Shown here: piece by piece, positions 1 to 9,249 of the stretch
How the letters are laid out: each line of letters begins with the position of its first letter
Numbering within the stretch: the stretch's first letter is position 1
NCBI RefSeq assembly: GCF_017254835.1
Contig: NZ_JAFKCW010000001.1
Span: forward strand, 744,001 to 808,000
Direction: 5' to 3'
DNA length: 64,000 nucleotides
DNA from: Algoriphagus aestuariicola
GTDB lineage: Bacteria > Bacteroidota > Bacteroidia > Cytophagales > Cyclobacteriaceae
The notes under the pieces: model-generated
Told to the model about the DNA's origin: nothing
What the model saw: the letters and a program-made list of their open reading frames with translations, nothing else
The model's database searches: none
Position numbers and translations under genes: made by a program

Positions 1-1
1 G

Positions 2-1258
2 CCGCAGCTAAACAGAAAGGGAAACCTGCTCATCGGACTGACCGACGTATCCGAAAACCAGTTTTTGAACCTTGGATTCAAGCTGCATCCGGCATTTTTC
101 ATCCATACCGTGACCCATCCGCCAAGAGTTGCCTGGGAATATCTGGAGAGAAACACCTGGGTGCCCTTGGGAAATCTGATGCTGGAGGATTCGACGCATG
201 GAATGCTACAATCAGGAATCGTGAAGATCAAGCTTCCATCGAGAATGGATTTCAACAGCACACGCCTCGACTCTGGAAAATTTTGGCTGAGAATCTCCAA
301 CTCGGGATACTCAGATATCAATAGTCGCCTAATTGCAATTTTCACGAATGCAACATGGGCCACACAGGTGCCGGATGAATCGACAATGCTCAGCCCTCAC
401 GAGCTACGTGACGAGTTGACGGTGGTTTCTAACGGGAACCCTGCCATCAACTCGGTCGCAGGCCCATACCATATCAAGGTTCCAACCTTCAAAAAAACTC
501 CGGCACAGGATAGAAGCAGGATCAGCGAAATGATGAGACACCGAAATCGGGGGATCAGCACTTGGGACTTGGAGCGGATTGTGTTGGAGACCTTCCCTCA
601 AATCGGTAGGGTGATGGTCTATGGCCGGAGCGACTTTCCTCTTCATTTGGTCAAAAACAGCAATGTACAGGTCGTGGTAATCCCTCATTCCCCATTGGAA
701 TCCGAATTTGGGAAAGAGGGTTTTCGGGCACCGTTTGAGTTGCTTCAGGAAATTAAGCAATACCTCCATGCTTTTGTTTCGCCATTTACGAGACTTGAGG
801 TATGCAACCCAGTCTTTGAGAAATTGAAAATCCGCGCCGCGGTCAAGTTCCATAAAACCCAGCAGTCAGGCTATTACAGAAACCTGCTTGAGCGTGAGCT
901 GATTGAGTTTCTGTCGCCCAATCCCGGGGATTTTCAGGAGGAAAAAGGATTCATCAATTCTGTGTTTAAGGCGGAAATTCAGAGTTTCATTGAGTCTAGG
1001 CCATACGTGGACTTCATCACCGGTCTATCTGTCCTCCAGATCGTCGAAGTCCAGGGCAGCTACAAGATAATCGATACGGCGGATACCAAGTACAGGATCG
1101 AACAACTACGCACGATCAGTCCCTATGCCATACTTACCTCTGCGGAGAGCCACCAACTTGAGGTCATCCAAGACAGCAGGCTCCTGGATCCCGAAATCGC
1201 AAGCATAGGCGATCTGTCGATTGATACAGATTTCATCATCAAACAATCCAAAAAATAA
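2..1258 (+). CDS. eCIS baseplate wedge protein, C-terminal part (Afp11/gp6-like), 5' truncated by window edge
   Basis: The frame is open from base 2 to the TAA at 1256-1258, giving 418 residues with no convincing start. The TTG at base 65 is internal, because the residues before it continue the same fold-like sequence. The visible part looks like the C-terminal portion of a large baseplate J-type protein. It starts with a beta-rich stretch holding WEYLERNTWVPL, followed by a segment rich in beta-alpha units. In eCIS and phage tails such proteins form the wedge ring around the spike. The family is inferred mainly from context: a tail-fibre-like gene, a second baseplate-type gene and a CIS tape-measure gene follow on the same strand with gaps of 5-19 bases or overlap. 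Start and full length cannot be seen. Confidence 0.6.
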   Translation, partial: PQLNRKGNLLIGLTDVSENQFLNLGFKLHPAFFIHTVTHPPRVAWEYLERNTWVPLGNLMLEDSTHGMLQSGIVKIKLPSRMDFNSTRLDSGKFWLRISNSGYSDINSRLIAIFTNATWATQVPDESTMLSPHELRDELTVVSNGNPAINSVAGPYHIKVPTFKKTPAQDRSRISEMMRHRNRGISTWDLERIVLETFPQIGRVMVYGRSDFPLHLVKNSNVQVVVIPHSPLESEFGKEGFRAPFELLQEIKQYLHAFVSPFTRLEVCNPVFEKLKIRAAVKFHKTQQSGYYRNLLERELIEFLSPNPGDFQEEKGFINSVFKAEIQSFIESRPYVDFITGLSVLQIVEVQGSYKIIDTADTKYRIEQLRTISPYAILTSAESHQLEVIQDSRLLDPEIASIGDLSIDTDFIIKQSKK

Positions 1259-1277
1259 CCACTGGTCTAACCCATCC

Positions 1278-2033
1278 ATGGCAGAAATAACCGGAAATAG
1301 CATCATCATAAACGACAGGGAGCAGCTTAAAAAGTACTTCAGAAGTGGGATGCTTCCTACCGAAATCCACTTTGCGATCCTGATCGATTCGATGTTCAAC
1401 AAGGTGGACGACGGGATCAACAAAAACGAAGAAGACGGGCTGATGGTCTTTCCCTCGGGGGACGAGGAAATCCTGCTAAGTTTTTACGATTCGCTAAAAG
1501 ACAAAAAATCGAGTTGGGTTTTGGTCAATGGCCAAGGGGAAACCAAGGGGATCATCCTGAGGGAGAAAGGAAAGGAGTATCCCACCATTTTTTTCCAGAA
1601 AGGGGGGAATGTAGGGATCGGAACAGACAGACCGTCCCAGAAGCTGGAGGTAGCGGGTCTGATAGCTTCACACGGCAGGGTTGGTGTTTACCAGAAGGGT
1701 CAGGTGCCAGCCGACGGCAACTGGCATGACGTGCTTACCAATCTCACGGGATGCCAGGGTTTCGAAATTGTCGCCCATGCAGGCCGAAAGCAAAAGGGGA
1801 AATATTCCCTCTTGCACGCCACTGCCCTTAGCACTTTCGGAAATTCTAAGCCCAAAATCACCAAGACCTGTGCTCATTTCGGCTTTTGGTGGAACAAGAT
1901 AAACTGCCGATGGGTAGGGGATACCTTCAATTATCGCCTGCAAATCCGAACGGGAAGCAATTATGGCGGAGACTCCAAGATCACTTTTCAGATCGGGAAA
2001 TTGTGGGACGATGATTTTTTGGCTGAATTCTGA
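1278..2033 (+). CDS. Tail-fibre-like adhesin of the eCIS (receptor-binding candidate)
   Basis: This encodes 251 residues from the ATG at 1278, which begins MAEITGNS. An upstream in-frame start at 1221 would overlap the preceding gene and adds an unconvincing leader. Residues 1-90 are mixed helical. A GNVGIGTDRPSQKLEVAG segment near residues 118-135 is the signature found before C-terminal domains of many phage tail fibres and Bacteroidota surface adhesins. The last ~110 residues (NWHDVLTNLTGCQGFE and later FNYRLQIRTGSNYGG) form a beta-rich domain likely to bind a surface ligand. The gene lies between two large baseplate genes, as expected for a fibre docking on the baseplate. The ligand and target cell cannot be told from sequence. 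Confidence 0.6.
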   Translation: MAEITGNSIIINDREQLKKYFRSGMLPTEIHFAILIDSMFNKVDDGINKNEEDGLMVFPSGDEEILLSFYDSLKDKKSSWVLVNGQGETKGIILREKGKEYPTIFFQKGGNVGIGTDRPSQKLEVAGLIASHGRVGVYQKGQVPADGNWHDVLTNLTGCQGFEIVAHAGRKQKGKYSLLHATALSTFGNSKPKITKTCAHFGFWWNKINCRWVGDTFNYRLQIRTGSNYGGDSKITFQIGKLWDDDFLAEF

Positions 2034-2038
2034 GACAC

Positions 2039-4897
2039 ATGCAAAAGGCAGGATCAATCAAAAAAGACAAACAGCTAAGCTCCTCCCAAGATTTTAATGT
2101 CTTGATGGAAAGAGGGCTGGCCTATGTCCAGGGGTATAGCGGGGATATTTGGACGGATTACAACGCCCACGATCCTGGAGTGACTATCCTGGAGCAGTTT
2201 TGCTATGGACTCACCGAACTCGGATATAAGGCTGCCTTTCCGATCGAAGATCTTTTGGTGGAAGAGGCGGACGGCAGGATCAATTGGAGAAAAAATTCCT
2301 TCTATTCACCGGCTTTGGTATTCAGTTCCCACCCGTTCACCGTTTCCGATTTCCGGAAGCTTCTCATCGATTCCTTTCCGGAGATCCAAAACTGCTGGTT
2401 GGAGTTGGTCCATGCTCCTGCAAAGGAGTCCGGAGTGAATGGCGTGTATCAAGTGGAGGTCTTGCCGGCATTGGCATTTCAAAAGGAACTGAAGGGCAAA
2501 CCCGATTTGTCGAAAGTTTTCTTAGGGAGACTTCATCGGTTTCTGAAGGAAAATAGAAACCTAGGGGAGGATTTTGACCCGCCCAAACTCCTGGCTCCCC
2601 ATTTCATCTTCATGCAGGCAAACGTGGAGATCTCCGATGAAGAAGATCCGGATCAGATATTGGCCGAGATACTCTTTGCACTCGAGGTCCATCTCTATCA
2701 CCCCGTTGCCTACACCAATTTGGAAGAGCTCCAAAAAACTGGGATTCGACTGGAGGACATCTTTGTCGGTCCCCGGCTTGCGGGCGGCTTTATACAGGAC
2801 AAGGAACTCAAGGAGCGGAGCAAAACCCTCTATACCGAGAAATTTATTCTTCTGATCTCAAAGATTCCCGGAGTCAAAAAGTGCTGGGACGTGGCAATAG
2901 ACCGAGAGGGGAGGGCCAAGTCACTTGCCTTGGGGGAACACGCCTATGCGGCCATTAATACCGATCCAAAGGATCCGCAAAGCATCTTTTCCACGCTGAA
3001 AATCTATGTCAACGGAAACCTGCAACGGCTAGACAAAGCTAGGGTGGCAGATCTGCTGCTGGACTACTGGTCAAGACACTACCGCGTCTATCAAGAGGAT
3101 CTCTTTAGGGACGACGTGTGGAGTGGAGAATTCAACGGACGATATCGAAATCCGGGAGCGTATACCTCGATCAGGGAACATTTTCCGGGGATCTATGGAC
3201 TGAAGCCGGGGGAGATTTCTTCTCATGAGCCGGAGGAAAGGCATGCAAAAGTCAAGCAATTGAAGGGGTATCTTTTGCTTATGGAAAAGCAGCTGGCAAA
3301 TTTTTTGGCTCAGCTCGCACATCTTCCAGACTTTTTTGATCAAGATATAGGCTATCAAGGGACGTATTTTTCCCAAAATCCTGATTTGAAAGCTGGAGAT
3401 GTTAATTTGGAAATCCCCTCCAAGCTGGTCTCTGGTTTTAATGGTGCGGGTATCAACCCGCAAACGGGTGAATCCAGAATCTCTTGGCTCAAAAGGAAAA
3501 ACAGGGTTTTGGACCACCTGCTGGCCAGGTTTGGTGAGTCCATTCAGGATTTGCCTTTCCAGCTTTCCCTGAAGTTGAATCTTTTGGGGAACGAGGAGGA
3601 AATGTACGCTGCTCTTCTGCTTCAAAAGTCACGCTTTCTAAGACAGGTAGGCGAGCTGAACTATGGAAAGCATCGGGCTCAATTCCAATCCCCAGACCAG
3701 CAGGGCGATTTTTCGACGCTGGAGAAAATCCTGCGACTGGTCACCGGAATCGGAGATCAGCCTGAATCGCTCCTTCCTAGGTTTTTGCCCAAAAACGTGA
3801 CGGAAAAAGAGAGTGCGTCCACTGGGGGATTTCTCAAGTCCCAAAGTTCCTATCTGGATTTGTTGGAAAAATTCAGGCAATTATCGAAGCAGGAAAGGAA
3901 TTTTCCCCAAATCCCCAACCCGACCAAGTCAGCCTATTCTTTTGGAAAAGTCGGCATCAAAAACCTTTTTTCCCGGACCTTGGAAGCCGATTCCTATTGG
4001 ATCTCCCGAGAGCCTTCCCGCGTGGGGACCGTAGAGGTGCTTTTTCAAAAATCCGAATCCAATTGGGTAGGTATTTGGGAGGGCAACAGCGAAAGCGACG
4101 CAATCCAAGCCATCGCAAACAATATCCAATACTTCAGAGCGCTGAATGCCACTGCCGAAGGGATGTACCTGGTGGACCATATCCTAATGCGCTCGATGCT
4201 CGATGGAGGTGATTATGGATTTGTGGTGCTGGATGAGTGGGGTCGACCCACGTTCAAATCAGAATGGAAGTCCGCGGAGTCCGAGCGGAGAGCGCTTTTG
4301 GCCAAGTTTTATCAGGCCGCTACAGAGCAAGAGGCATTCAGAATGTCTGGCGACGGTCTTGGACTTTATGGAAAGGAAGGAGAATTGCTGGCGACTTATC
4401 TTGACTATTCGGATTCGGACTACACAGCAGTCATCGAGTCCATGGGCAGTCTTTCGAAAATGATGTCTGGCGATGATGAAGTCTCGGGCCTGTTGTCTCT
4501 GCATGAAATTGAGGGGTTACGGTATCGGGGCACGCTCCACCAAGAGGGAGTTTTTCGCCAGCGCTCGGTTGTATTTCTCCGGAAGCTTGAAAACGGTAAA
4601 GAGGTCAGAGAGGACTTCTTTGACTTGAAGGCATCTTTGGTGTTGCCGGATTGGCCGTCCAGGTTTCAGGAGAGCCACTTCCGGTATTTTCTGACCAATG
4701 AGGTACGAGACCGGGTTCCCGCCCACATGGAGGTGCAAGTATATTGGCTTAGTCTGATTGAGTTTGGCTCATTTGAAAGCTGCTACAAGACTTGGTGGGA
4801 GCATTTCAAATCCCAAGCTCCTCGGAAACAGCTAGCCGAAAGTGCCTATAGCCTCTACGAAAAACTGCTCAATCTGAAAGGAGTAGAAAATGGATAG
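2039..4897 (+). CDS. eCIS baseplate wedge protein (Afp12/gp7-like, baseplate J type)
   Basis: This 952-residue protein starts at the ATG at 2039, five bases after the previous stop. Near residues 40-60 it has the DYNAHDPGVTILEQF motif, the hallmark of baseplate J/gp6-type assembly proteins. Around residues 380-440 it has a segment typical of large Bacteroidota eCIS baseplate proteins (SIREHFPGIYGL, then VKQLKGYLLLMEKQLANFLAQL). It probably pairs with the upstream gene's product in the wedge that holds the spike and anchors the sheath. Its last eight bases overlap the tape-measure start, so the two are probably translationally coupled. No signal peptide or membrane segment is visible, as expected for a cytoplasmically assembled particle. 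Assignment to Afp12 rather than a second Afp11 paralogue is tentative. Confidence 0.65.
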   Translation: MQKAGSIKKDKQLSSSQDFNVLMERGLAYVQGYSGDIWTDYNAHDPGVTILEQFCYGLTELGYKAAFPIEDLLVEEADGRINWRKNSFYSPALVFSSHPFTVSDFRKLLIDSFPEIQNCWLELVHAPAKESGVNGVYQVEVLPALAFQKELKGKPDLSKVFLGRLHRFLKENRNLGEDFDPPKLLAPHFIFMQANVEISDEEDPDQILAEILFALEVHLYHPVAYTNLEELQKTGIRLEDIFVGPRLAGGFIQDKELKERSKTLYTEKFILLISKIPGVKKCWDVAIDREGRAKSLALGEHAYAAINTDPKDPQSIFSTLKIYVNGNLQRLDKARVADLLLDYWSRHYRVYQEDLFRDDVWSGEFNGRYRNPGAYTSIREHFPGIYGLKPGEISSHEPEERHAKVKQLKGYLLLMEKQLANFLAQLAHLPDFFDQDIGYQGTYFSQNPDLKAGDVNLEIPSKLVSGFNGAGINPQTGESRISWLKRKNRVLDHLLARFGESIQDLPFQLSLKLNLLGNEEEMYAALLLQKSRFLRQVGELNYGKHRAQFQSPDQQGDFSTLEKILRLVTGIGDQPESLLPRFLPKNVTEKESASTGGFLKSQSSYLDLLEKFRQLSKQERNFPQIPNPTKSAYSFGKVGIKNLFSRTLEADSYWISREPSRVGTVEVLFQKSESNWVGIWEGNSESDAIQAIANNIQYFRALNATAEGMYLVDHILMRSMLDGGDYGFVVLDEWGRPTFKSEWKSAESERRALLAKFYQAATEQEAFRMSGDGLGLYGKEGELLATYLDYSDSDYTAVIESMGSLSKMMSGDDEVSGLLSLHEIEGLRYRGTLHQEGVFRQRSVVFLRKLENGKEVREDFFDLKASLVLPDWPSRFQESHFRYFLTNEVRDRVPAHMEVQVYWLSLIEFGSFESCYKTWWEHFKSQAPRKQLAESAYSLYEKLLNLKGVENG

Positions 4898-7800
4898 AAC
4901 ACGTGGACATATTCTGGAAGATTTGATGTTTTCCTTTAGGTATGCTGGCAGAGAGCAAGCATCCCGTTGCAACACGAAGCTAGAGCAGCTTATGGAGCAT
5001 TCGATTTTCCCTGAACTGGGGAAGTCCTTTGATCAAGTCGCTTTTGGCGAGATCAACCTGGAATTGGAGCGGATGGAGATCGACCTTGGGATGCTATCTG
5101 AAGCGGATCTGTCCGAAGAGCTGGGAGAAAGGATTAGACCCTTATTGATTGAAGCACTGAAAAAGGCGATAAAAGCAAAAATTCTGGGCGAAAACGATGG
5201 CTTGGAAAGTGCCGCCAATTCAGAAAGGATAAATTTTAGTCTATTGGCTTTGAAGGTTTTTTTGCTGAGGGGATATTTTCCCGCTTGGGCCGATTCCAAA
5301 TTAGACCTGCATGCGCTGCTGGACTTTTTACTTTTATCTCCCAGCGTTTCGCTGGCAAAAATGATCAGGGACGTCTCCGTCAGGAGCGAGTCGGCCAGAA
5401 AACGCCTTGCATATCTTGAAGCGGGCTATTTTGATCGGATTATTAAACTGCTTGTGCCCGAGGATGCCGATTGGATAATTGGGTACCGCAACACTTACGT
5501 CGAGATCCATCAGACAGACCGTGGCTTGTCCGCATCTTCCGAAAATCTTGAAAAGGCCCTAAACCTGTTTATTCTCACGTTCATTAGCCAAAACCAGAGT
5601 ACCAAATTCAACCGATTCAGCTTTTCAGACAGATTTCTCAAGTCCATCGCGGCACACTACCATCTGGACTTCAAGGTTTTTTTGCGGCAAATCACGGAGA
5701 TACTTGCCCAGGATGCGGTCGAAAACCAACTGTTTAGAGAATTTAGAGAGGCGGTTATCTGGGTCGGAAGGAAAAACGATGTTTCTATGCAGGAGGCGGA
5801 CGATGTCTTTGCTCCCACATCCGAAAGCCTCATCACATGGCTGAACAACGGGGGAGAGGCGGAATCGATTCAGTCTTGGCTGGACGAAATCGCCAGTACA
5901 GGGATGTTATTCACCATACTCTCCCGAAAGTTTTCAGGGTTTTGGAGATCGCTCAACAAATCTGGGCTGACCCGACTGATAAGACTGATGGGCGGCGATG
6001 AGCACAGACAGTGGCTGGATACGATTTATTCCTATCTAGCCTGGTCTTCTGGAAAATCCCATGGTGAGGCTGTCGAGCAAATTGCCACGGTACGCGGCAT
6101 TTTTGATCTCGCACAAGGACGATCGATGCAGGGAAAATATGAGCTGACGGACTTAGACAGTTGGTATTTCTTTCTTGTCGTGCATGGGATGAAAAGCTTT
6201 GGGGCTGACATGGTCATTTGTCAGGAGCTTTTGGAACTTGGTTTGAGGGCTGGTATTTCCGGCTCCCCTTTGCTGGTTCTTACCGCTAGGAGTCAAGTGT
6301 CGGCGGACGAGGGAAGGGCGGATGAGCGGGAATCAGGTAATGGTCCGGAATTGACTCTGGGAGGACTAACGCCAAAGACCGATACTACTTTTGATTTTGC
6401 GCTGGCGTCCAGGCAGATACTCGTGAACTACTTGCGTTCCGGGACTTTGAGACTTTCCGTCGGTGCCTTGAGCCAGTCCGATCTTCAGACGATTGTCACT
6501 GAGATGATCAAATCCCAAGACGCCTCTCTTTTGAATCTTCTAAAAAATGCGTCTTTTGAGGATTTCTCCGCTTTAAAGCACCGCTTGGCGAGCCTGATGA
6601 CCGGGGTGAACCGCGAGGAGATTTATGGTTACATGAAGCGCTTTGCAGGTTCTGAGATACTTCGTTGGCTTCGATTCAGTGAAAATCTGATTGCGTCTGA
6701 GCTAATCCCACCCAAACTTTCGCAGCGCATTGACCGCATGGTTTGGGAGGTATTTCTGAAGGAAATCTACTTCCAAGGAAAGGATGGGAAAGTGTCTACA
6801 ATCTCATCTTATTTCTATCCAATCGAGTTGATTTTGAATGTTTTGAGCGATATGGGAGGATCACTGGTTTTCGGTCAACAGACAGTATCCGAACTTCAAA
6901 AGAACCTCAATTTGGAAAAAACAGCGCTCATCTCGCTGGGCTTCCAAGCCGCGGATATAAGGCTTTTGCAGAGACTGGCTAGTGCCAAAAACGCTTCTAT
7001 CCAGGGAATCGATTTGCTGCAACCCAAATACCGAGCTCTCACGGCCCATTTGAAGCAAAAGGAAGTCTGGAATTTGTTTTTGAAAACTAGTGGAAAATCC
7101 GCTTCGATTCTGGATAAACTGGTATGGAGGCTACACCGGAGCTCCTTCCTGGCACGTCTGCAGACTGGGCGGTTTAATGGTGCGGAATTGGATGGAAAAG
7201 TCTCTGCTATTATTGGCCAAGATCTCCGAAAGTTACAGAGAATCAGTTTGCTAAAGCCCTTGGGTGCATCGGGGAAGGCTGACCTTCAAAGTGCCGTTCG
7301 CAGGATTCTGATGTTTTCGAAGATCAAGCCAGCAACGCTCGTATGGTTCCTAAAGGAGAACGAAGATCGCCTCCGTCTGATTGCTTCCAGTTTAAGAATG
7401 AATCTGGATAGGGCAGAATGGGAGGCACTCGTCCATTTTTTTGGTCGAAGCGGTCTTGCTGATTTAGAGCGGTTGAGTGGTGAAATTTCGAAATCCGATG
7501 ATCGGAAGGCTCCAGTATTTGTCATGGGAAAAAGCGCCCTCGTCAATTGGGAGGAGATCCGTTTGCTCGTCGAGGCTCCATCAAATGACAATGCCCGCGC
7601 AAGGGAAGTAATCGGAAGGCTGCTTCCAAATTATACTTTGCTTTCTGACCAGATTTTGTACTTGCTGGAGATTCCCTCGCGTTCGTTTTCCCGGAAATCA
7701 TCAAGCAGGCTTTGGAGAAGGCTGGTCTTGCTAAGCGTGTACCAAATTCGACTTTCGAACCGGCCGGGCGACAAACTCAATCCGACGATTTTCTGGAAGG

Positions 7801-9248
7801 CTTTTTTGCCATTGCTCAAAGACAACAAGACAGCATTCGGGCCGGAAAAATTGGATTGGAGCAAGATTGTTCGTTCGAAGCATCTAGATTTTACTTCCAA
7901 AAAACTGCTGCGGCAATTCTACAAAAAACATTACCACTCGAGCCATTTATCGTTTGGCGAGCGCCTTTCCTCAGCAATCCAGTATTGGAAAAAAGAGGGA
8001 TTTCTGCCTTGGTGGAGCCCGATCAAATCAGGGGAAAGGTTGATTGCCACGATGGTTTTTGCAATCGAAAATTCAGTCAAGGGCGATGCGCTGTTGATGA
8101 TTTCGGTTTTTTCAAACGGTGGTATATCCCGATTACTGGACAATTTTAGTAAAGCCCAGTTGCGACGTTTGCAGGCCCGCCTTTCGGGGAGTGCGTACAG
8201 GAAGCAATTTTCTTCTGCGATAGAAGAAATTCAGCGTACGCTTGCCAAACTCGAAAACGCCTCCCACAGGTCGATTTTGGAGTCCGAGGTGGACTTACTT
8301 TCAGGATTGAACAGTCAAAGCGACCTTCGGACACCTCTTAGGGAGGATTTGGAAGTATGGATCAAGAGCCAAATCAATAGCTCCAAGGAAATCGAAATCC
8401 TCGATACTTGGCTCGGTGGAGACAACAGAATCTTTCGGCAGATGGAAGAGCTTATGCAATGGAGCAGGTTTATGTTTTTTGGAAATCTGACTCCGGGCAA
8501 ATGGAAGCTTTGGTTGTTGAGTTTTGGATTTGACTTTTATGTCGATCGAGCAAACAGCTTTTCAGCTTCTTTTTTGAGCCAATTTCTCCGGCATCTGTAC
8601 CGAACTCATGCGGCGGTAAATTGGAGATCCGTGTTTCACCGGCTTTTGAAAAACAAAGGTTTCCAAGACGTCCTCTCGACACAGGACAGGGAGGAGCTCG
8701 GGCGTTTTTTTCCAACTCGGCAAACAAAAGAGGCAGAAGAACCTGCTACTGGGGATCAGGTAAAAGTCTCCAACGCGGGATTGATTCTTTGCTGGCCATT
8801 TATTTCGGCTCTTTTCTCGAGGTTAAAGTTGAGCTCGGGGGGTATAATTCCGCCGGAGTCACAGGGAAAGGCAGTCTACCTTTTGCAATACTTGGTCTTT
8901 GGACATGTGGATTTCCCAGAATATGAGATGGTGCTCAACAAGCTGTTTGTCGGCATGAAAGCTAGCCAGCATTTGGAACAGACAGAATTGAGTGAAGAGG
9001 AGATGCAGATGGCGCTTAGCCTTCTGAATGGGCTGAAGGGCAATTGGGAGAAAATGAAGAATGCTTCTGTCGACGCGATAAGGCAGACTTTCCTGCAAAG
9101 GGAGGGAACTCTGGAGTTCGGTGCCGCAAGAAATATCCTGAAGGTGCCCAAGACGGGTGTAGATGTGCTTTTGGATTCAATATCCTGGAACATTTCGGTG
9201 GTCAAGCTGCCCTGGATGGAAAAATCATTGGAAGTCAAATGGCGATAA
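4890..9248 (+). CDS. Contractile injection system tape-measure family protein (Afp14-like)
   Basis: This is 1452 residues, strongly helical. The ATG at 4890 has AAAGGAG seven bases upstream, unusually clear for Bacteroidota. The N-terminus (ILEDLMFSFRY) and the repeated hydrophobic units with a short PWW-type turn, best seen as FLPWWSP at residues 1038-1044 and more weakly near residues 120-130, are characteristic of the CIS tape-measure family. So is the C-terminal domain from about residue 1296 (GLILCWPF, LLQYLVFG, then VVKLPWM near the end). In this family the protein is thought to set tube length and may occupy the tube lumen before cargo. It overlaps the upstream baseplate gene by eight bases and ends one base before the next ATG. 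Confidence 0.85.
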   Translation: MDRTRGHILEDLMFSFRYAGREQASRCNTKLEQLMEHSIFPELGKSFDQVAFGEINLELERMEIDLGMLSEADLSEELGERIRPLLIEALKKAIKAKILGENDGLESAANSERINFSLLALKVFLLRGYFPAWADSKLDLHALLDFLLLSPSVSLAKMIRDVSVRSESARKRLAYLEAGYFDRIIKLLVPEDADWIIGYRNTYVEIHQTDRGLSASSENLEKALNLFILTFISQNQSTKFNRFSFSDRFLKSIAAHYHLDFKVFLRQITEILAQDAVENQLFREFREAVIWVGRKNDVSMQEADDVFAPTSESLITWLNNGGEAESIQSWLDEIASTGMLFTILSRKFSGFWRSLNKSGLTRLIRLMGGDEHRQWLDTIYSYLAWSSGKSHGEAVEQIATVRGIFDLAQGRSMQGKYELTDLDSWYFFLVVHGMKSFGADMVICQELLELGLRAGISGSPLLVLTARSQVSADEGRADERESGNGPELTLGGLTPKTDTTFDFALASRQILVNYLRSGTLRLSVGALSQSDLQTIVTEMIKSQDASLLNLLKNASFEDFSALKHRLASLMTGVNREEIYGYMKRFAGSEILRWLRFSENLIASELIPPKLSQRIDRMVWEVFLKEIYFQGKDGKVSTISSYFYPIELILNVLSDMGGSLVFGQQTVSELQKNLNLEKTALISLGFQAADIRLLQRLASAKNASIQGIDLLQPKYRALTAHLKQKEVWNLFLKTSGKSASILDKLVWRLHRSSFLARLQTGRFNGAELDGKVSAIIGQDLRKLQRISLLKPLGASGKADLQSAVRRILMFSKIKPATLVWFLKENEDRLRLIASSLRMNLDRAEWEALVHFFGRSGLADLERLSGEISKSDDRKAPVFVMGKSALVNWEEIRLLVEAPSNDNARAREVIGRLLPNYTLLSDQILYLLEIPSRSFSRKSSSRLWRRLVLLSVYQIRLSNRPGDKLNPTIFWKAFLPLLKDNKTAFGPEKLDWSKIVRSKHLDFTSKKLLRQFYKKHYHSSHLSFGERLSSAIQYWKKEGFLPWWSPIKSGERLIATMVFAIENSVKGDALLMISVFSNGGISRLLDNFSKAQLRRLQARLSGSAYRKQFSSAIEEIQRTLAKLENASHRSILESEVDLLSGLNSQSDLRTPLREDLEVWIKSQINSSKEIEILDTWLGGDNRIFRQMEELMQWSRFMFFGNLTPGKWKLWLLSFGFDFYVDRANSFSASFLSQFLRHLYRTHAAVNWRSVFHRLLKNKGFQDVLSTQDREELGRFFPTRQTKEAEEPATGDQVKVSNAGLILCWPFISALFSRLKLSSGGIIPPESQGKAVYLLQYLVFGHVDFPEYEMVLNKLFVGMKASQHLEQTELSEEEMQMALSLLNGLKGNWEKMKNASVDAIRQTFLQREGTLEFGAARNILKVPKTGVDVLLDSISWNISVVKLPWMEKSLEVKWR

Positions 9249-9249
9249 G

